Assembly: GCF_003265705.1 (NCBI RefSeq)
Contig: NW_020312817.1
Location: 49,047,172 to 49,111,171, forward strand
DNA length: 64,000 nt
Direction: 5' to 3'
Source: Callorhinus ursinus
Taxonomy: Eukaryota > Chordata > Mammalia > Carnivora > Otariidae
Every line of letters begins with the position of its first letter. Positions within the stretch are counted from its first letter, which is position 1. The notes under the pieces are model-generated. The model worked only from the letters and a program-made list of their open reading frames with translations. It was not told the origin of the DNA and did no database searches. Position numbers and translations under genes: made by a program. Shown piece by piece: positions 11,961 to 20,742 of the stretch.

Positions 11961-13174
11961 GTATTCAAGAAGTAAATGGCTGATTACATGGTATGGAAAG
12001 TGTGGAGAGGGTTAATGCATTGGATAAGGGTTAGGATTACATCAGTGCTCACCAGCCTTTCTGTTACAGCTGAAGTCTCCCCCACCACCACCAAACGGCA
12101 TCATCCACAGAAAGTCACACATAAACCCAGCAAAGCAGAGTTGCTTGTTAGAGTGAAAGCAGGAACCCCAGAGCCCTGCCCTCTCAGCCCCCTTCATCCC
12201 CCACTTCGGGCACCTAGAGCCTCCATGAAGTGCATTAGAAGATGCACTGGATACTATTTAATACACCCATGTATCTGATTTCAGATGCTGGGGATTATTT
12301 CAGAGACTGTTGGTGCTTGAACAACAAGGTGATTCCAGATAGTGAGACATTAAGTAAACCTGGATTAGTGAGCATTAAGGCATTAAGGACAGGCGAATCT
12401 GCAGGATCTGGGATGACACAGTCTGTATTTAGCAAGTTTATCCTGTAAAATGTGCTGCTTCCACCAACAGAATTTAATGATCAGAGTCCATGCACGTATC
12501 TCATCAAGTGGGAAGGCAGCCAAGCCATCCCTGCTGTCACAGCCTCTTGCTGTCCCTCCTGGTCCTCTCTCTGACTCACCTCTGATGCATCCCTGACCCC
12601 TCTTCTCTTCTCCCAAGGCAGATATTAATTCTGAGAGCTGATAAAACCCTGCCTGGCAGGAACCTAGGGAATATCAGAGTTGAGAGTCAAACAATAGCAT
12701 GGAGCCACACATAATAAGATTACACAGGTTCCATTGGCCGGCTCTCTAAAATAATGATTTTGGCAAAAAAAAAACTACCAAACAGGATTGATTATCTTCA
12801 ATTAACTACAAGGATATGATAAAATTTCTCCAAGAAAGTGTCAAGATGGGAGAAATGTATTTATTTTCCTATCTTCTACTGATGGAGTTTCATTCAAGAG
12901 CCATTTAGAAGTTTTGATAACTCAGACATTGTTTAAATTGAGTATTTGCCATTTCTATGTAAAAGGGGTTTATCTGAGCAAGATTTAGGGGGATGCATTT
13001 AAACTTTGATCCCATCCAAGAATCAAACCTACAGGTTGGTTTGTTTTTGTTTTTTTGTTTTTTTGTTTTTTATGATTTTGGAGAGGGAGGTTGTTGAGGG
13101 GTTCCTGGAGGGAGCAGAAGACTGTGCATCTGAAGACCTAAAGACCCCAGCTCCACTAGAATGTTCTTAATGGA
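11961..13174. other. Unique intron 2 sequence
   Basis: No gene or repeat was recognised apart from a GTTTTTT simple repeat at about 13036-13069. The moderately AT-rich, non-repetitive part at 12270-12560 could be conserved non-coding DNA, but that cannot be judged from one sequence. Confidence 0.4.
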
Positions 13175-13705
13175 CTTTTTAAATTAAGTTTATTGCAATA
13201 AAATATATATAACATAAAATTTACCATTATACATTCCCGGTATTGTTGCAACCATCACCACGCTCCGTTTCCAGAACTTTTCCACTATCCCAGATTCTGT
13301 ACCTATTATCTCATCCTCTCCTCCTAGCCCCTGGCAACCTCTATTCTACTTTCTGTTCTTATTAATTTGCCTGTTCTAGATATTTCATATAAGTGGAATC
13401 ATACCATATTTGTCCTCCTGTGTCTGGCTTATTCACCTAACATAATGTTTGCAAGGTTCATCCATTTTGTACCCGGTATCAGAACTTCATTCCTTTTTAT
13501 GGCTGAATAATATTCCATCATTAATTATATACCACATTTGGTTTATCCACTCAACTTTTGAGGGCCATTTTGGTTATCTCCACCTTTGGGCTATGGTGAA
13601 TAGTGCTGCTAGGAATATTGGTGTGGAAGTATCTCTTTTGAGTTCCTGCTTCCAAATCTTCTGAGCATACATCTAGAAGTGGAATCATGGAGTCATATTT
13701 CTGTT
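13175..13705 (-). repeat. Old LINE-1 3' fragment, antisense
   Basis: The plus strand has AACATAAAATTTACCATT, GCAACCATCACCACGCTCC, GGCTGAATAATATTCCATC and TATGGTGAATAGTGCTGC. This is the reverse complement of L1 ORF2 C-terminal and 3' UTR sequence. A related antisense block is at 60690-61175. Confidence 0.75.
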
Positions 13706-13852
13706 ATTCTTCATTATCCCTGTTCTAGAATGGACAGGTTAATGCTCTAACTGATTATAATACTTTTTAACTGAAATTAAGTCCATACTTTCTGTTGTTT
13801 ACAAATAAATAAGAAAATAACTTTTCCTTCTTAAAAAAAAAAAAAAAAGAGG

Positions 13853-13980
13853 CTGGGGGCTCCGGGGTGGCTCAGTCAGTTAAGCATCCGACTCTTGATC
13901 TCAGCTCAGGTCTTGATCTCAGGGTTGTGAGTTCAAGCCCCACATTGGGCTCCATGCTGGGCCTGGAGCCTACTTGGGGG
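13853..13980 (+). mobile_element. Can-SINE, short variant with poly-A flanks
   Basis: The head GGGGTGGCTCAGTCAGTTAAGC and TGTGAGTTCAAGCCCCAC (B-box region) are followed by a short body without the CT-rich tract. Both sides carry 16-A runs followed by GA (13833-13850 and 13981-13998), probably the target-site duplication, showing insertion into a pre-existing poly-A tract. Confidence 0.85.
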
Positions 13981-13998
13981 AAAAAAAAAAAAAAAAGA

Positions 13999-14640
13999 AA
14001 GGTTGATAAGTTATGTTTAGTGATTCAGCTTCGCATTTTCCTAATGGTCTAATCTGATCTGTGATTTTCCAAAGGGCACTTTGTTTTAAAGTGTAAGTTT
14101 TATTTTCTATTCAGGTATGGTGAGGCCAATAGATGAGGACATGATTGCCATGGAAAAGATAATTTATTACTCATAGTTCCCAGGACGAAGGGGCAGACGT
14201 GCCACACAGGGCCACAGGCAGAGAGAGACCATGGGGGAACTTCAGGAAAGACTTTATTGTGTGTTCCAGAGAAGGAATGGGTGAGGCAGGGTAAACAGGC
14301 TTAGAATTGGCTAGTTTGAATCATTTCCGTGGGTTCCGTGCCCCTGACTGCCCGAGGTGGCCCTGGGGTGACTATGGCTGCCAGATAGCATCCCACAGTG
14401 TAAAAGCCCCTGAGAAAACAGGTGGGGGTATGGGCCCTGGGTTGGTTAGTTTATATATGAAAGTCACCCCAACACGAGTTATCTCTAGGAATCAGCTGGC
14501 ACAAGGAGGGACAGCCCTTTCCAGGTCAGCAAGGCCTAGACCTCAAAGCACCAGATACAGAAACTAAAAAAATATGGTTAACACACACTTTAAGTGAAGT
14601 CATAAATCTCAAACAATGGGGTTCCAACAGGCTTGCAGAC
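13999..14640. other. Intron 2 sequence, possible antisense LTR-like block
   Basis: No gene. The part from about 14150 to 14330 (TTTATTACTCATAGTTCCCAG, GACTTTATTGTGTGTTCC) has the look of an antisense LTR with a reversed AATAAA, but I could not match it to a family I know. Confidence 0.3.
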
Positions 14641-14644
14641 CTTG

Positions 14645-14824
14645 GACCTGAAACAGTGTTTCTCAGGGCTAACCAAGTATCCAAATAACTTGGAGAATTT
14701 TCTCAACTGTGGTTTCATGCTTCTACACTCAAGGCCAATTAAATGTCCATCTCTGAGCACTGATCATTTTAAAAGCTCCCCTGGTGATTCTCATGATTCC
14801 CGGCTTGAGAGCTGTCAATTTAGG
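14645..14824 (+). repeat. MER5-like hAT fragment
   Basis: It starts AACAGTGTTTCTCAGGGC, contains AATAACTTGGAGAATTTTC and ends AGCTCCCCTGGTGATTCTCATG ... GAGAGCTG. This is the MER5 order in diverged form. It abuts the SINE-split MER5A copy that follows. Confidence 0.5.
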
Positions 14825-15245
14825 ACAGTGTTTCTCAAAGTCTGAACCTGGACCAGCAGCAGCAGTATGGCCTAGGAATTTGTTAGAAATGCAGATTCTC
14901 AGGGGGGCGCTTGGGTGGCTCCGTTGGCTAAGTGTCTGACTTTGGCTCAGGTCATGTTCTCAAGGTCCTGGAATCGAGGCCCGTGGCAGGCTCCCTGCTC
15001 AGCAAGAAGTCTGCTTGTCCCTCTGCTCCTCCCCCCTGCTCATACACGCTCTCTCTCTCTCTCCCTCTCTCAAATAAAATAAATAAAATCTTTAAAAATA
15101 ATAAATAAAAAATAAAATAAATGCAGATTCTCAGGCATACCCCAGACCTGCTAAGTGGGAAAGTCTAGGTGTGGTCCAGCCCTTTGTGTTCAAACAAGCC
15201 CCCCAGGTGATTCTGAAGCTGGCTCAAGTTTGGGAACCACTGGTC
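14825..15245 (+). repeat. MER5A-like hAT element split by a Can-SINE
   Basis: The left part (14825-14903) begins ACAGTGTTTCTCAAAGT and the right part (15119-15245) runs to AAGTTTGGGAACCACTG, giving the expected inverted-repeat-like ends. The Can-SINE at 14904-15118 separates them. Removing the SINE and one target copy restores a continuous MER5A-like sequence, so the SINE is the younger insertion. Confidence 0.8.
14904..15118 (+). mobile_element. Can-SINE inserted in MER5A
   Basis: GGGGCGCTTGGGTGGCTC head, GGAATCGAGGCCC B-box region, CT-rich body and an AAATAAAATAAA-type tail. A 17-bp perfect target duplication (AAATGCAGATTCTCAGG) flanks it at 14887-14903 and 15119-15135. Confidence 0.95.
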
Positions 15246-15599
15246 CAGGGTAAGGAGCACAGGTGAGGACTGCACAGTCCTCCCATCATGTCCTTGACCC
15301 CCAGCCTGATGAGACTGGAGCAGCCTGTCTGCACAAAATGGATGCGCTCAGCACCCTGCTTTGCTGATCTGTGGTGCGCTACTTAAGAGCTCTTCAAGGG
15401 TCCTCAAGTTGCAAATTTTAATATTCAGAGGAAGCTGAATAAGTAGTAAAACTGTGGGGCAAAAAAGTGATTGAAAACATAGTACCGATAAAGGAGAGAA
15501 ATGAAATAAATAAGTGGGTTTTCCTTGTTGGGGAAAAAAAATCATTTCAGAGAATAAGCATAAACAGAGTGGAATAAAATACCATTGGGTGACCTTTCT

Positions 15600-15830
15600 C
15601 CAGTGACAAGAAGCTGGTTCTGGGGTCACAGTCCTGCCTTCTTATCCCGGCTCCTCTTTTTAGCAGCTGTGAATTTGGGAAAGTTAATTAATTTCTAACC
15701 TTCAGTTTCCTCATCTATAAAATGGGATTACGATGGTAGCTACCTAATCATTTGTTTTCAGGATCAAATAAGAATAATATAGTTGAGTAGTTGAGTGCTT
15801 GGCTTTGTGCTCTTCACTAATTGAAATCTA
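15600..15830 (+). repeat. MIR element, fairly complete
   Basis: CTGTGAATTTGGGAAAGTTAA, CTTCAGTTTCCTCATCTATAAAATGGG (split here by a break at 15720) and GGATCAAATAAGAATAA match the MIR core and 3' half in order. Confidence 0.8.
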
Positions 15831-16084
15831 ACTACCCTTTCTGCTATGAATACCGTACATTATTATTAGCACAGTGATCTAGAGTGAACTCCCCAAAATA
15901 TTAGCTGTTCCCACTACGATTATTACTATTAGGAGACTGAGCCTCTCCATTAAGCTCACATCAGGAGAAAGGGGCTACAATTAGCCAGACATGTCAAGGA
16001 CCCCCTGAGAAAAATATCCTTTCTCAAAATTCAAAAAAAATTATTTGAGTGTCCTACTTAGAAAGATCCTTGCCTTAAACAGAA

Positions 16085-16290
16085 TAGGATAAGGTATGCT
16101 GTTGTAACAAACCTCAAAATCTCAGGGGCTTAACATGGCAAAGGTTTCTTTCCTGCCCTTGTTCCAGTCAAACTCAAGTCAGTTGGTATCTGGCCTGCGA
16201 GTTGTAACTCAGAGACCCGGGAAGCTTCCATCTGGAGATAGATTTTTAAGGGCCAGGCTTAGAAGTGGCTTATACTTTGTGGCTTTCACC
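16085..16290. repeat. Old dispersed repeat, family not named (copy 1)
   Basis: ATAAGGTATGCTGTTGTAAC, CTCAGGGGCTTAACATGGCA, AAGGGCCAGGCTTAGAAGTGG are shared in order with the block at about 55970-56440 (TAACTCCTGTAAC, GGGCCAGGCCCAGAAAAGG). I believe both are old LTR-type sequence but cannot name the family. Confidence 0.4.
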
Positions 16291-16877
16291 CACTGATCCT
16301 AGTTCTAAGATAAATGTAATCTCTCTCCTCCAAGCTAATTATTCTTATACCCGTGAATCCATTTGTCATGCAGAATGGATGAGAGCTCACCAACCCTTCA
16401 GTAGCTCTCATCTGAATGTACAAATTGGCCCACACTCCTGCACCAAAACTGAGCCTAAATGTAATCTGACTGGTATAAACCGAGTGGTACAACCACCTCC
16501 TGCATTCTAGAGACTATACTTCTATTAATGCAGCCTCGGGTTGCATTTTTTTGGAGGGAGAGTGTCAGGAATATTGAACTTACTATCAACTAAAATTGTC
16601 GTACGTATACAACGGATTCAGTTCCCTTTCATCGGTGTTTATTCTTCTCTTCAATCTCAACAGGAATCTCTATTACGGAAAGAGTCCGCAAGAAAAACAT
16701 AAGTTGAAGAGATTTGTTTTCTCTAGTTTATCCATTTATGTATCACCCAACCATTCAATGCAGGCGGCAAGCCTCCCTGGGTGTGCCTTGTCATCCAAAT
16801 GCTGAGAAAGCTAGTTGTCAAGCTTTGACCACCCCTGTTATTTCTTAGACGGACGCCTCCCATGCTCCCTGTTGCAG
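16291..16877. other. 3' end of TACR1 intron 2, unique
   Basis: No repeat was recognised except low-complexity patches. The splice acceptor of exon 3 lies at its end: a C/T-rich stretch (CCCATGCTCCCTGTTGCAG) directly before 16878. Confidence 0.6.
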
Positions 16878-17028
16878 GTACCACATCTGTGTGACTGTGC
16901 TGATCTACTTCCTCCCCTTGCTGGTGATCGGCTATGCGTACACGGTGGTGGGAATCACTCTGTGGGCCAGCGAGATCCCCGGGGACTCCTCGGACCGTTA
17001 CCAGGAGCAGGTCTCTGCCAAGCGCAAG
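16878..17028 (+). CDS. TACR1: TACR1 exon 3: transmembrane helix 5 and start of third intracellular loop
   Basis: TACR1 encodes the neurokinin-1 receptor, a Gq-coupled plasma-membrane receptor for substance P. This 151-bp exon follows TTGCAG and ends before GTAATC. Its first base completes a valine codon from exon 2, and 50 full codons follow. The peptide starts [20 protein letters not shown] and ends EQVSAKRK. This is helix 5 with the histidine equivalent to His197 (a known antagonist-contact residue) and the basic start of loop 3. As I recall the human protein, the only difference here is Gln for His in the DRYHEQ segment. Exons 1 and 2 are absent from the window and should lie upstream. The exon ends in phase 0 and joins exon 4. 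TACR2 and TACR3 differ clearly in this region, so the assignment is firm. Confidence 0.97.
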
Positions 17029-17296
17029 GTAATCGAAGAGCAAGAGCATCTGACCCACCCTGGCACAGGCGATAGGCTGGCAGGCACCGGAGCCCCAGAG
17101 CCTCCCGAGGCCCAGAGGCTGCAAGCACAAAACATCCCTGGGTCTGTGGAACAGTGGAGGGGAGGGCGGGGATGTGGGGCAGGGGAGGGAAGAGACCTTT
17201 CTTCGTCGTATTTGTAACCTGGGCCCACCTGTAACAGGCAGGAGCCACTTCCTTCTTGCCTTAAGAGTAATTGGCAACCCGTCAAGCTATTAACAT

Positions 17297-17336
17297 GCAC
17301 ACACATACACCACACACGCGCGCACACACACACACA
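17297..17336. repeat. CA/CG alternating tract
   Basis: About 40 bp of alternating purine-pyrimidine sequence (ACACAC with a CACACGCGCGCAC centre). It is a compound microsatellite and a plausible left-handed-DNA former. Confidence 0.85.
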
Positions 17337-17890
17337 TTTAACTACAGAGGCAGTGAAGAGCTGTTAAGTCCTCTTTTATTATTAGGGTTCAGCAAAATAA
17401 TACATTCACTTGATTCAAACACCAAAAAGTATCAAAAGGAACAAAATTAGTGATGGAGAACAGACCAGGGGTTGCCACGGGTTATACCGGGGGGAGATTC
17501 TGCCTATAAAAGGGTAGCATGAGTGAGTTTCTTTGTGGTGATGGATCAGGTCTGTATCCTGATTGTGGTGGGGTTTTCACCATCTATGCATGTGACGCAA
17601 TTTCATAGAACTATACACCAAAAAAGAATGAGTGCATGCAAAAACTGGCAAAATGCAAATACAGTCTGAAGTTGAGGTAATAGTGCTGTGCTAATGTTGA
17701 TTTCCTCATTAATCACGTGATAGAGTTGTGTAAGATGAGATCGCTGGAGGTACCTGGGAATTCTCCGTACTACTGTTGCAAGTTCTTGGGAGTCTTAAAT
17801 TATTTCAAAATCAAAAGTCCAAAGATATATGGAGTCTTACCATGAAAGGGCTCCCTCCTTTCCAGGTCTTCCGTCTACCCAGTTCCCAAA

Positions 17891-17925
17891 TGCGCAGGTG
17901 TGCGCACGCGCACACGCACACCACG
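17891..17925. repeat. TG/CG/CA alternating tract
   Basis: TGCGCAGGTG followed by TGCGCACGCGCACACGCAC: nearly pure purine-pyrimidine alternation rich in CG steps, within TACR1 intron 3, 560 bp after the previous tract. Confidence 0.8.
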
Positions 17926-18433
17926 GTAACCACTGTTATTTGTTATTAATCCGTCCAGATATTACAATGTATTTATAAGCCAAATATATAGTCTTTTCTT
18001 TTTTACACAATAAATACACACTTCTTCCCCTCCCTTTTCTCGCTTAACAGTATCCACAAGATATATCGAAAACCGATACATCAAGAGCTTTCTAATTTTT
18101 TCTCTTTTGGTACCTCTTTACATAGTATCTCATTAGTGGATGCTAGTTAGTTTTTCTCTGAAGGTTTCGTGGGGATAAAAAGGAACATGTTACATCACCC
18201 ACTGTTCATAAAAACCCTTGAAATCCCCTTTCGCCATCTGGTGCTCCCCTGCTGCCGCTCTCCAGACCCCTCCCTTCCCCTTCCTTGCCCAGGTACTGCC
18301 CTGGCCCGTGGTTCCTCCCCACACCCCCCCGCTGCTCCCTCCCCCTTCCTGGATCTCTACCCCCTGAACACCCATTCCCCTGGGTCTGCCCACCCTTGGC
18401 TTCTCCGCTCACTGCCCAGAAGGATGATAGCAC

Positions 18434-18622
18434 ACAGAGGTTCTCGAACATGAGTGTGTCTCAGAATCATCTGAACGCCTGGTCAGACACAGAATTCTGG
18501 GTTTCATCCCTAGGGTTTCCGATTCTGTGAGTGTGGAATGGGGTCCCAGAATCTACACTTCTGGCGAGTTCCCAAATGATGTCACGAAGCTGGTCCCAGA
18601 GCCACACTCTGAGGACTACTGA
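18434..18622 (+). repeat. MER5A-like element
   Basis: GAGGTTCTCGAACATGAGTG, CAGAATCATCTGAACGCC, CATTTCTGG-like TACACTTCTGGCGAGTTCCC and the closing CTCTGAGGACTACTG give the full MER5A order. It ends 180 bp before exon 4. Confidence 0.75.
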
Positions 18623-18801
18623 CGTAATCAAAGTCCCTTGGTACTGCACATAAATTGTCCTTCCTCCTCCTCGAAAGGAGTTCTTCTCGATACTCCCCAG
18701 CCTGTACCGCACTGAGTGCAGCGAGAGGGCGGGAGAAGAGGGAACCATGACAAAAGGTGGTCTCACCTGTCTCACGCTCTTGGAGTCTCACCTCTCGCCA
18801 G

Positions 18802-18998
18802 GTGGTCAAGATGATGATCATCGTGGTGTGCACCTTCGCCATCTGCTGGCTGCCCTTCCACATCTTCTTCCTCCTGCCTTACATCAACCCTGATCTCTAC
18901 CTGGAGAAGTTCATTCAGCAGGTCTACCTAGCCATCATGTGGCTGGCCATGAGCTCCACCATGTACAACCCCATCATCTACTGCTGCCTCAACGACAG
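18802..18998 (+). CDS. TACR1: TACR1 exon 4: transmembrane helices 6 and 7
   Basis: A 197-bp exon follows CTCGCCAG and ends before GTGAGG. It starts in phase 0 (GTG GTC AAG) and ends with two bases (AG) of an arginine codon completed by exon 5. It encodes the end of intracellular loop 3, helix 6 with the CWLPFH motif (the tryptophan toggle and the histidine equivalent to His265), extracellular loop 3 ([12 protein letters not shown]), and helix 7 with the NPIIY activation motif. Compared with the human protein as I recall it, Ile replaces Val in MMIVVV and Glu replaces Lys in loop 3 (LYLKKF). Read into intron 4, the split arginine codon becomes AGG and the next codon is TGA, which gives the short receptor form described separately. 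Confidence 0.97.
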
Positions 18999-20453
18999 GT
19001 GAGGACCCCATCCCCCACACTCACTCTGGGGGCAATAAGATCATTTGTCTCCATAGCAGCCAAGCATCCAACCTAGATGAGCCTCTGGGAGACAAAAGGG
19101 AGTGGTAGGGACTGCAGCAAAAAATGACCACGCCACTCAAGCCCTACTAATTATTGCCATGCAGGATTGCGAACCCAAAGTGGGCGTTTTTTTTCCTTTC
19201 CAAGAAGAACCAGAAATCCGCATTTTTGTGTGAGGTCTTCTAACTTTTGAACCCTGGCAACTAAGGTAGTGGGGGCGGGGGTGCACATTAAAAAAAACCT
19301 CTGTCATTGATGCATATAAAGAGGTCTGCAAGCTGGGTCCTGTTCATGGCCTGGGAGTTTGGTCACTCTGCCCTACAGGTCCACGCACCGGGGGCTGTGC
19401 GTGCAGAGAGGGAGAGAGAGGGAGGGAGTCAGAGAGAGTCATGCACAGACGGCATGGTGACGGCACCAGAACACCATTCTCCACGGGGCGTCTTTCCCCT
19501 CACTGGTCTCCCACTTTCCCCTTCCCATCCATCCCATCATACAATCCAGGCAGCTTTCTCCAGTTTCTTCCAGCAGCTCCAGCAGGACTGGGTAAGCAAA
19601 AGGCCCTGATTCGGCCCTGACTTGGCCACACCAGTCAGGAGAGCTGTCCTAGTAGAAGAAGCCAACCCTGGACAAGTAAGAGAAGGGGGAGCCCATCAGG
19701 GACGGCGGTCAGCAATAGGGAATTCGGGTCCGTGCGCAGAGTCCCCAGGAGGCAGCTCGGTCCCTCAGCTGGGAAAGGAGGCAGGGCCAGGGGGAGGAAT
19801 AAAATGCTTGTCATGGTCTTTCTAGCTTTCGGTCATCAGCCTATAAAGTGCCTTCTGTGAATGAGACACTCAGGTGCTGTGAATTTGGTGGCAGCCATTC
19901 TCTTGAACGTATCCAGATGCTGTCTGTTAGGTTAACTCACGGATTCATCTGGGGTTAAATATCCCAGCAAGTCTTTAAGTAAAGGCTGATTCTCCCAGTT
20001 TATCAAACCGGAGACCTGAGGCACACGGAAGGGACGTGATTGAAGTGAACCTCAGTCAGCAGGCTCCTCGAGAGACAGGAGTCCTGACACGTGGGTTTCC
20101 TGCCCAGTGACGAGCACAGTACCGAGCACACAGCAAACACTTGGCGGACGCTTTGGTTAGTGTTGAATCGATCCAGCGTGGGCTGAGGTGTGGGTGGAGG
20201 CAGCAGAGTTCAGGGGTCACCCTCAGTCAGTACAGGCATTTCACGCGAGCCTGGGGTCTAGTCCTGGACTGTGCCTTCATGACTGACCTTCAAATCGTTT
20301 TGGCCTTAATGTCTCCAGCTGTCAGTATAAAAACCAATAAGAGAGAGTCATGCTCGGGTATGTCCACGTGTGCAAGAGCTGAGACAGTGGGGGGAATGCC
20401 CTCTGGGAGCAGGCTGTCCCCGAGGGTCACCTCTCCATCTGCTCTCTCGCCAG
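18999..20453 (+). other. TACR1: TACR1 intron 4 (retained in the short isoform)
   Basis: It begins GTGAGG and ends CTCGCCAG. In frame with exon 4, its first usable codon after AGG is TGA (19000-19002). In humans, failure to splice this intron gives the 311-residue NK1R lacking the C-terminal tail. The intron holds one canonical AATAAA (19798-19803) in the plus orientation, a candidate poly(A) signal for such a transcript. No repeats were clearly recognised except a possible MIR trace near 20230-20340. Confidence 0.75.
19798..19803 (+). promoter_or_regulatory. TACR1: Candidate intronic poly(A) signal for short TACR1 transcript
   Basis: AATAAA followed 5-25 bp later by a TGCTTGTCATGGTCTTTC stretch rich in T and G. 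It lies 800 bp into intron 4, downstream of the in-frame TGA. Use is inferred, not shown. Confidence 0.4.
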
Positions 20454-20742
20454 GTTCCGTCTGGGCTTCAAGCATGCCTTCCGGTGCTGCCCCTTTATCA
20501 GTGCCGGCGACTACGAGGGGCTCGAAATGAAATCCACCCGCTACCTCCAAACCCAGGGCAGCGTGTATAAGGTCAGCCGCCTGGAGACCACCGTCTCCAC
20601 AGTGGTGGGGGCCCACGAGGAGGAGCTAGAGGATGGTCCCAAGACCATACCCTCGGCTCTGGACCTGACCTCCAATGGCTCCTCTCGCGACTCCAAGACC
20701 GTGACAGAGAGCTTCAGCTTCTACTCCAACATGCTCTCCTAG
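20454..20742 (+). CDS. TACR1: TACR1 exon 5: cytoplasmic tail and stop codon
   Basis: The last coding exon follows CTCGCCAG. Its first base completes the Arg codon, then 95 codons run to TAG at 20740-20742. The tail starts FRLGFKHAFRCCPF, with helix 8 and the twin cysteines expected to be palmitoylated. It continues through GDYEGLEMKSTRYLQTQGSV and the Ser/Thr-rich end (TESFSFYSNMLS) where GRK phosphorylation and arrestin binding occur. The three exons give 212 residues including the split valine. Against my recollection of human NK1R (407 residues, 213 from the same Val), one serine is missing in the SSRSDSK segment (here SSRDSK). Near the end a Tyr replaces Ser (SFSFSSN to SFSFYSN). No frame damage is seen, so the gene looks functional. 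Confidence 0.97.

Larger units (their letters stand above)
17029..18801 (+). other. TACR1: TACR1 intron 3
   Basis: It begins GTAATC and ends CTCTCGCCAG. It contains alternating purine-pyrimidine tracts at 17297-17336 and 17891-17925, a C/T-rich tract at 18240-18370 and a MER5A-like element at 18434-18622. No coding sequence was seen. The frame that continues past exon 3 stays open for 62 more codons (to 17217) but crosses the donor site and is unlike any receptor sequence. Confidence 0.85.

Noticed and set aside
1..16877. TACR1 exon 2
   Set aside because: No sequence encoding the expected helix 4 or loop 2 peptide with matching phase was found, so the region is taken as intron 2.
16891..17217. 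Extension of TACR1 exon 3 into intron 3 as a longer exon
   Set aside because: A consensus donor at 17029 gives the exact known phase with exon 4. Residues after KRK are unlike any receptor sequence.
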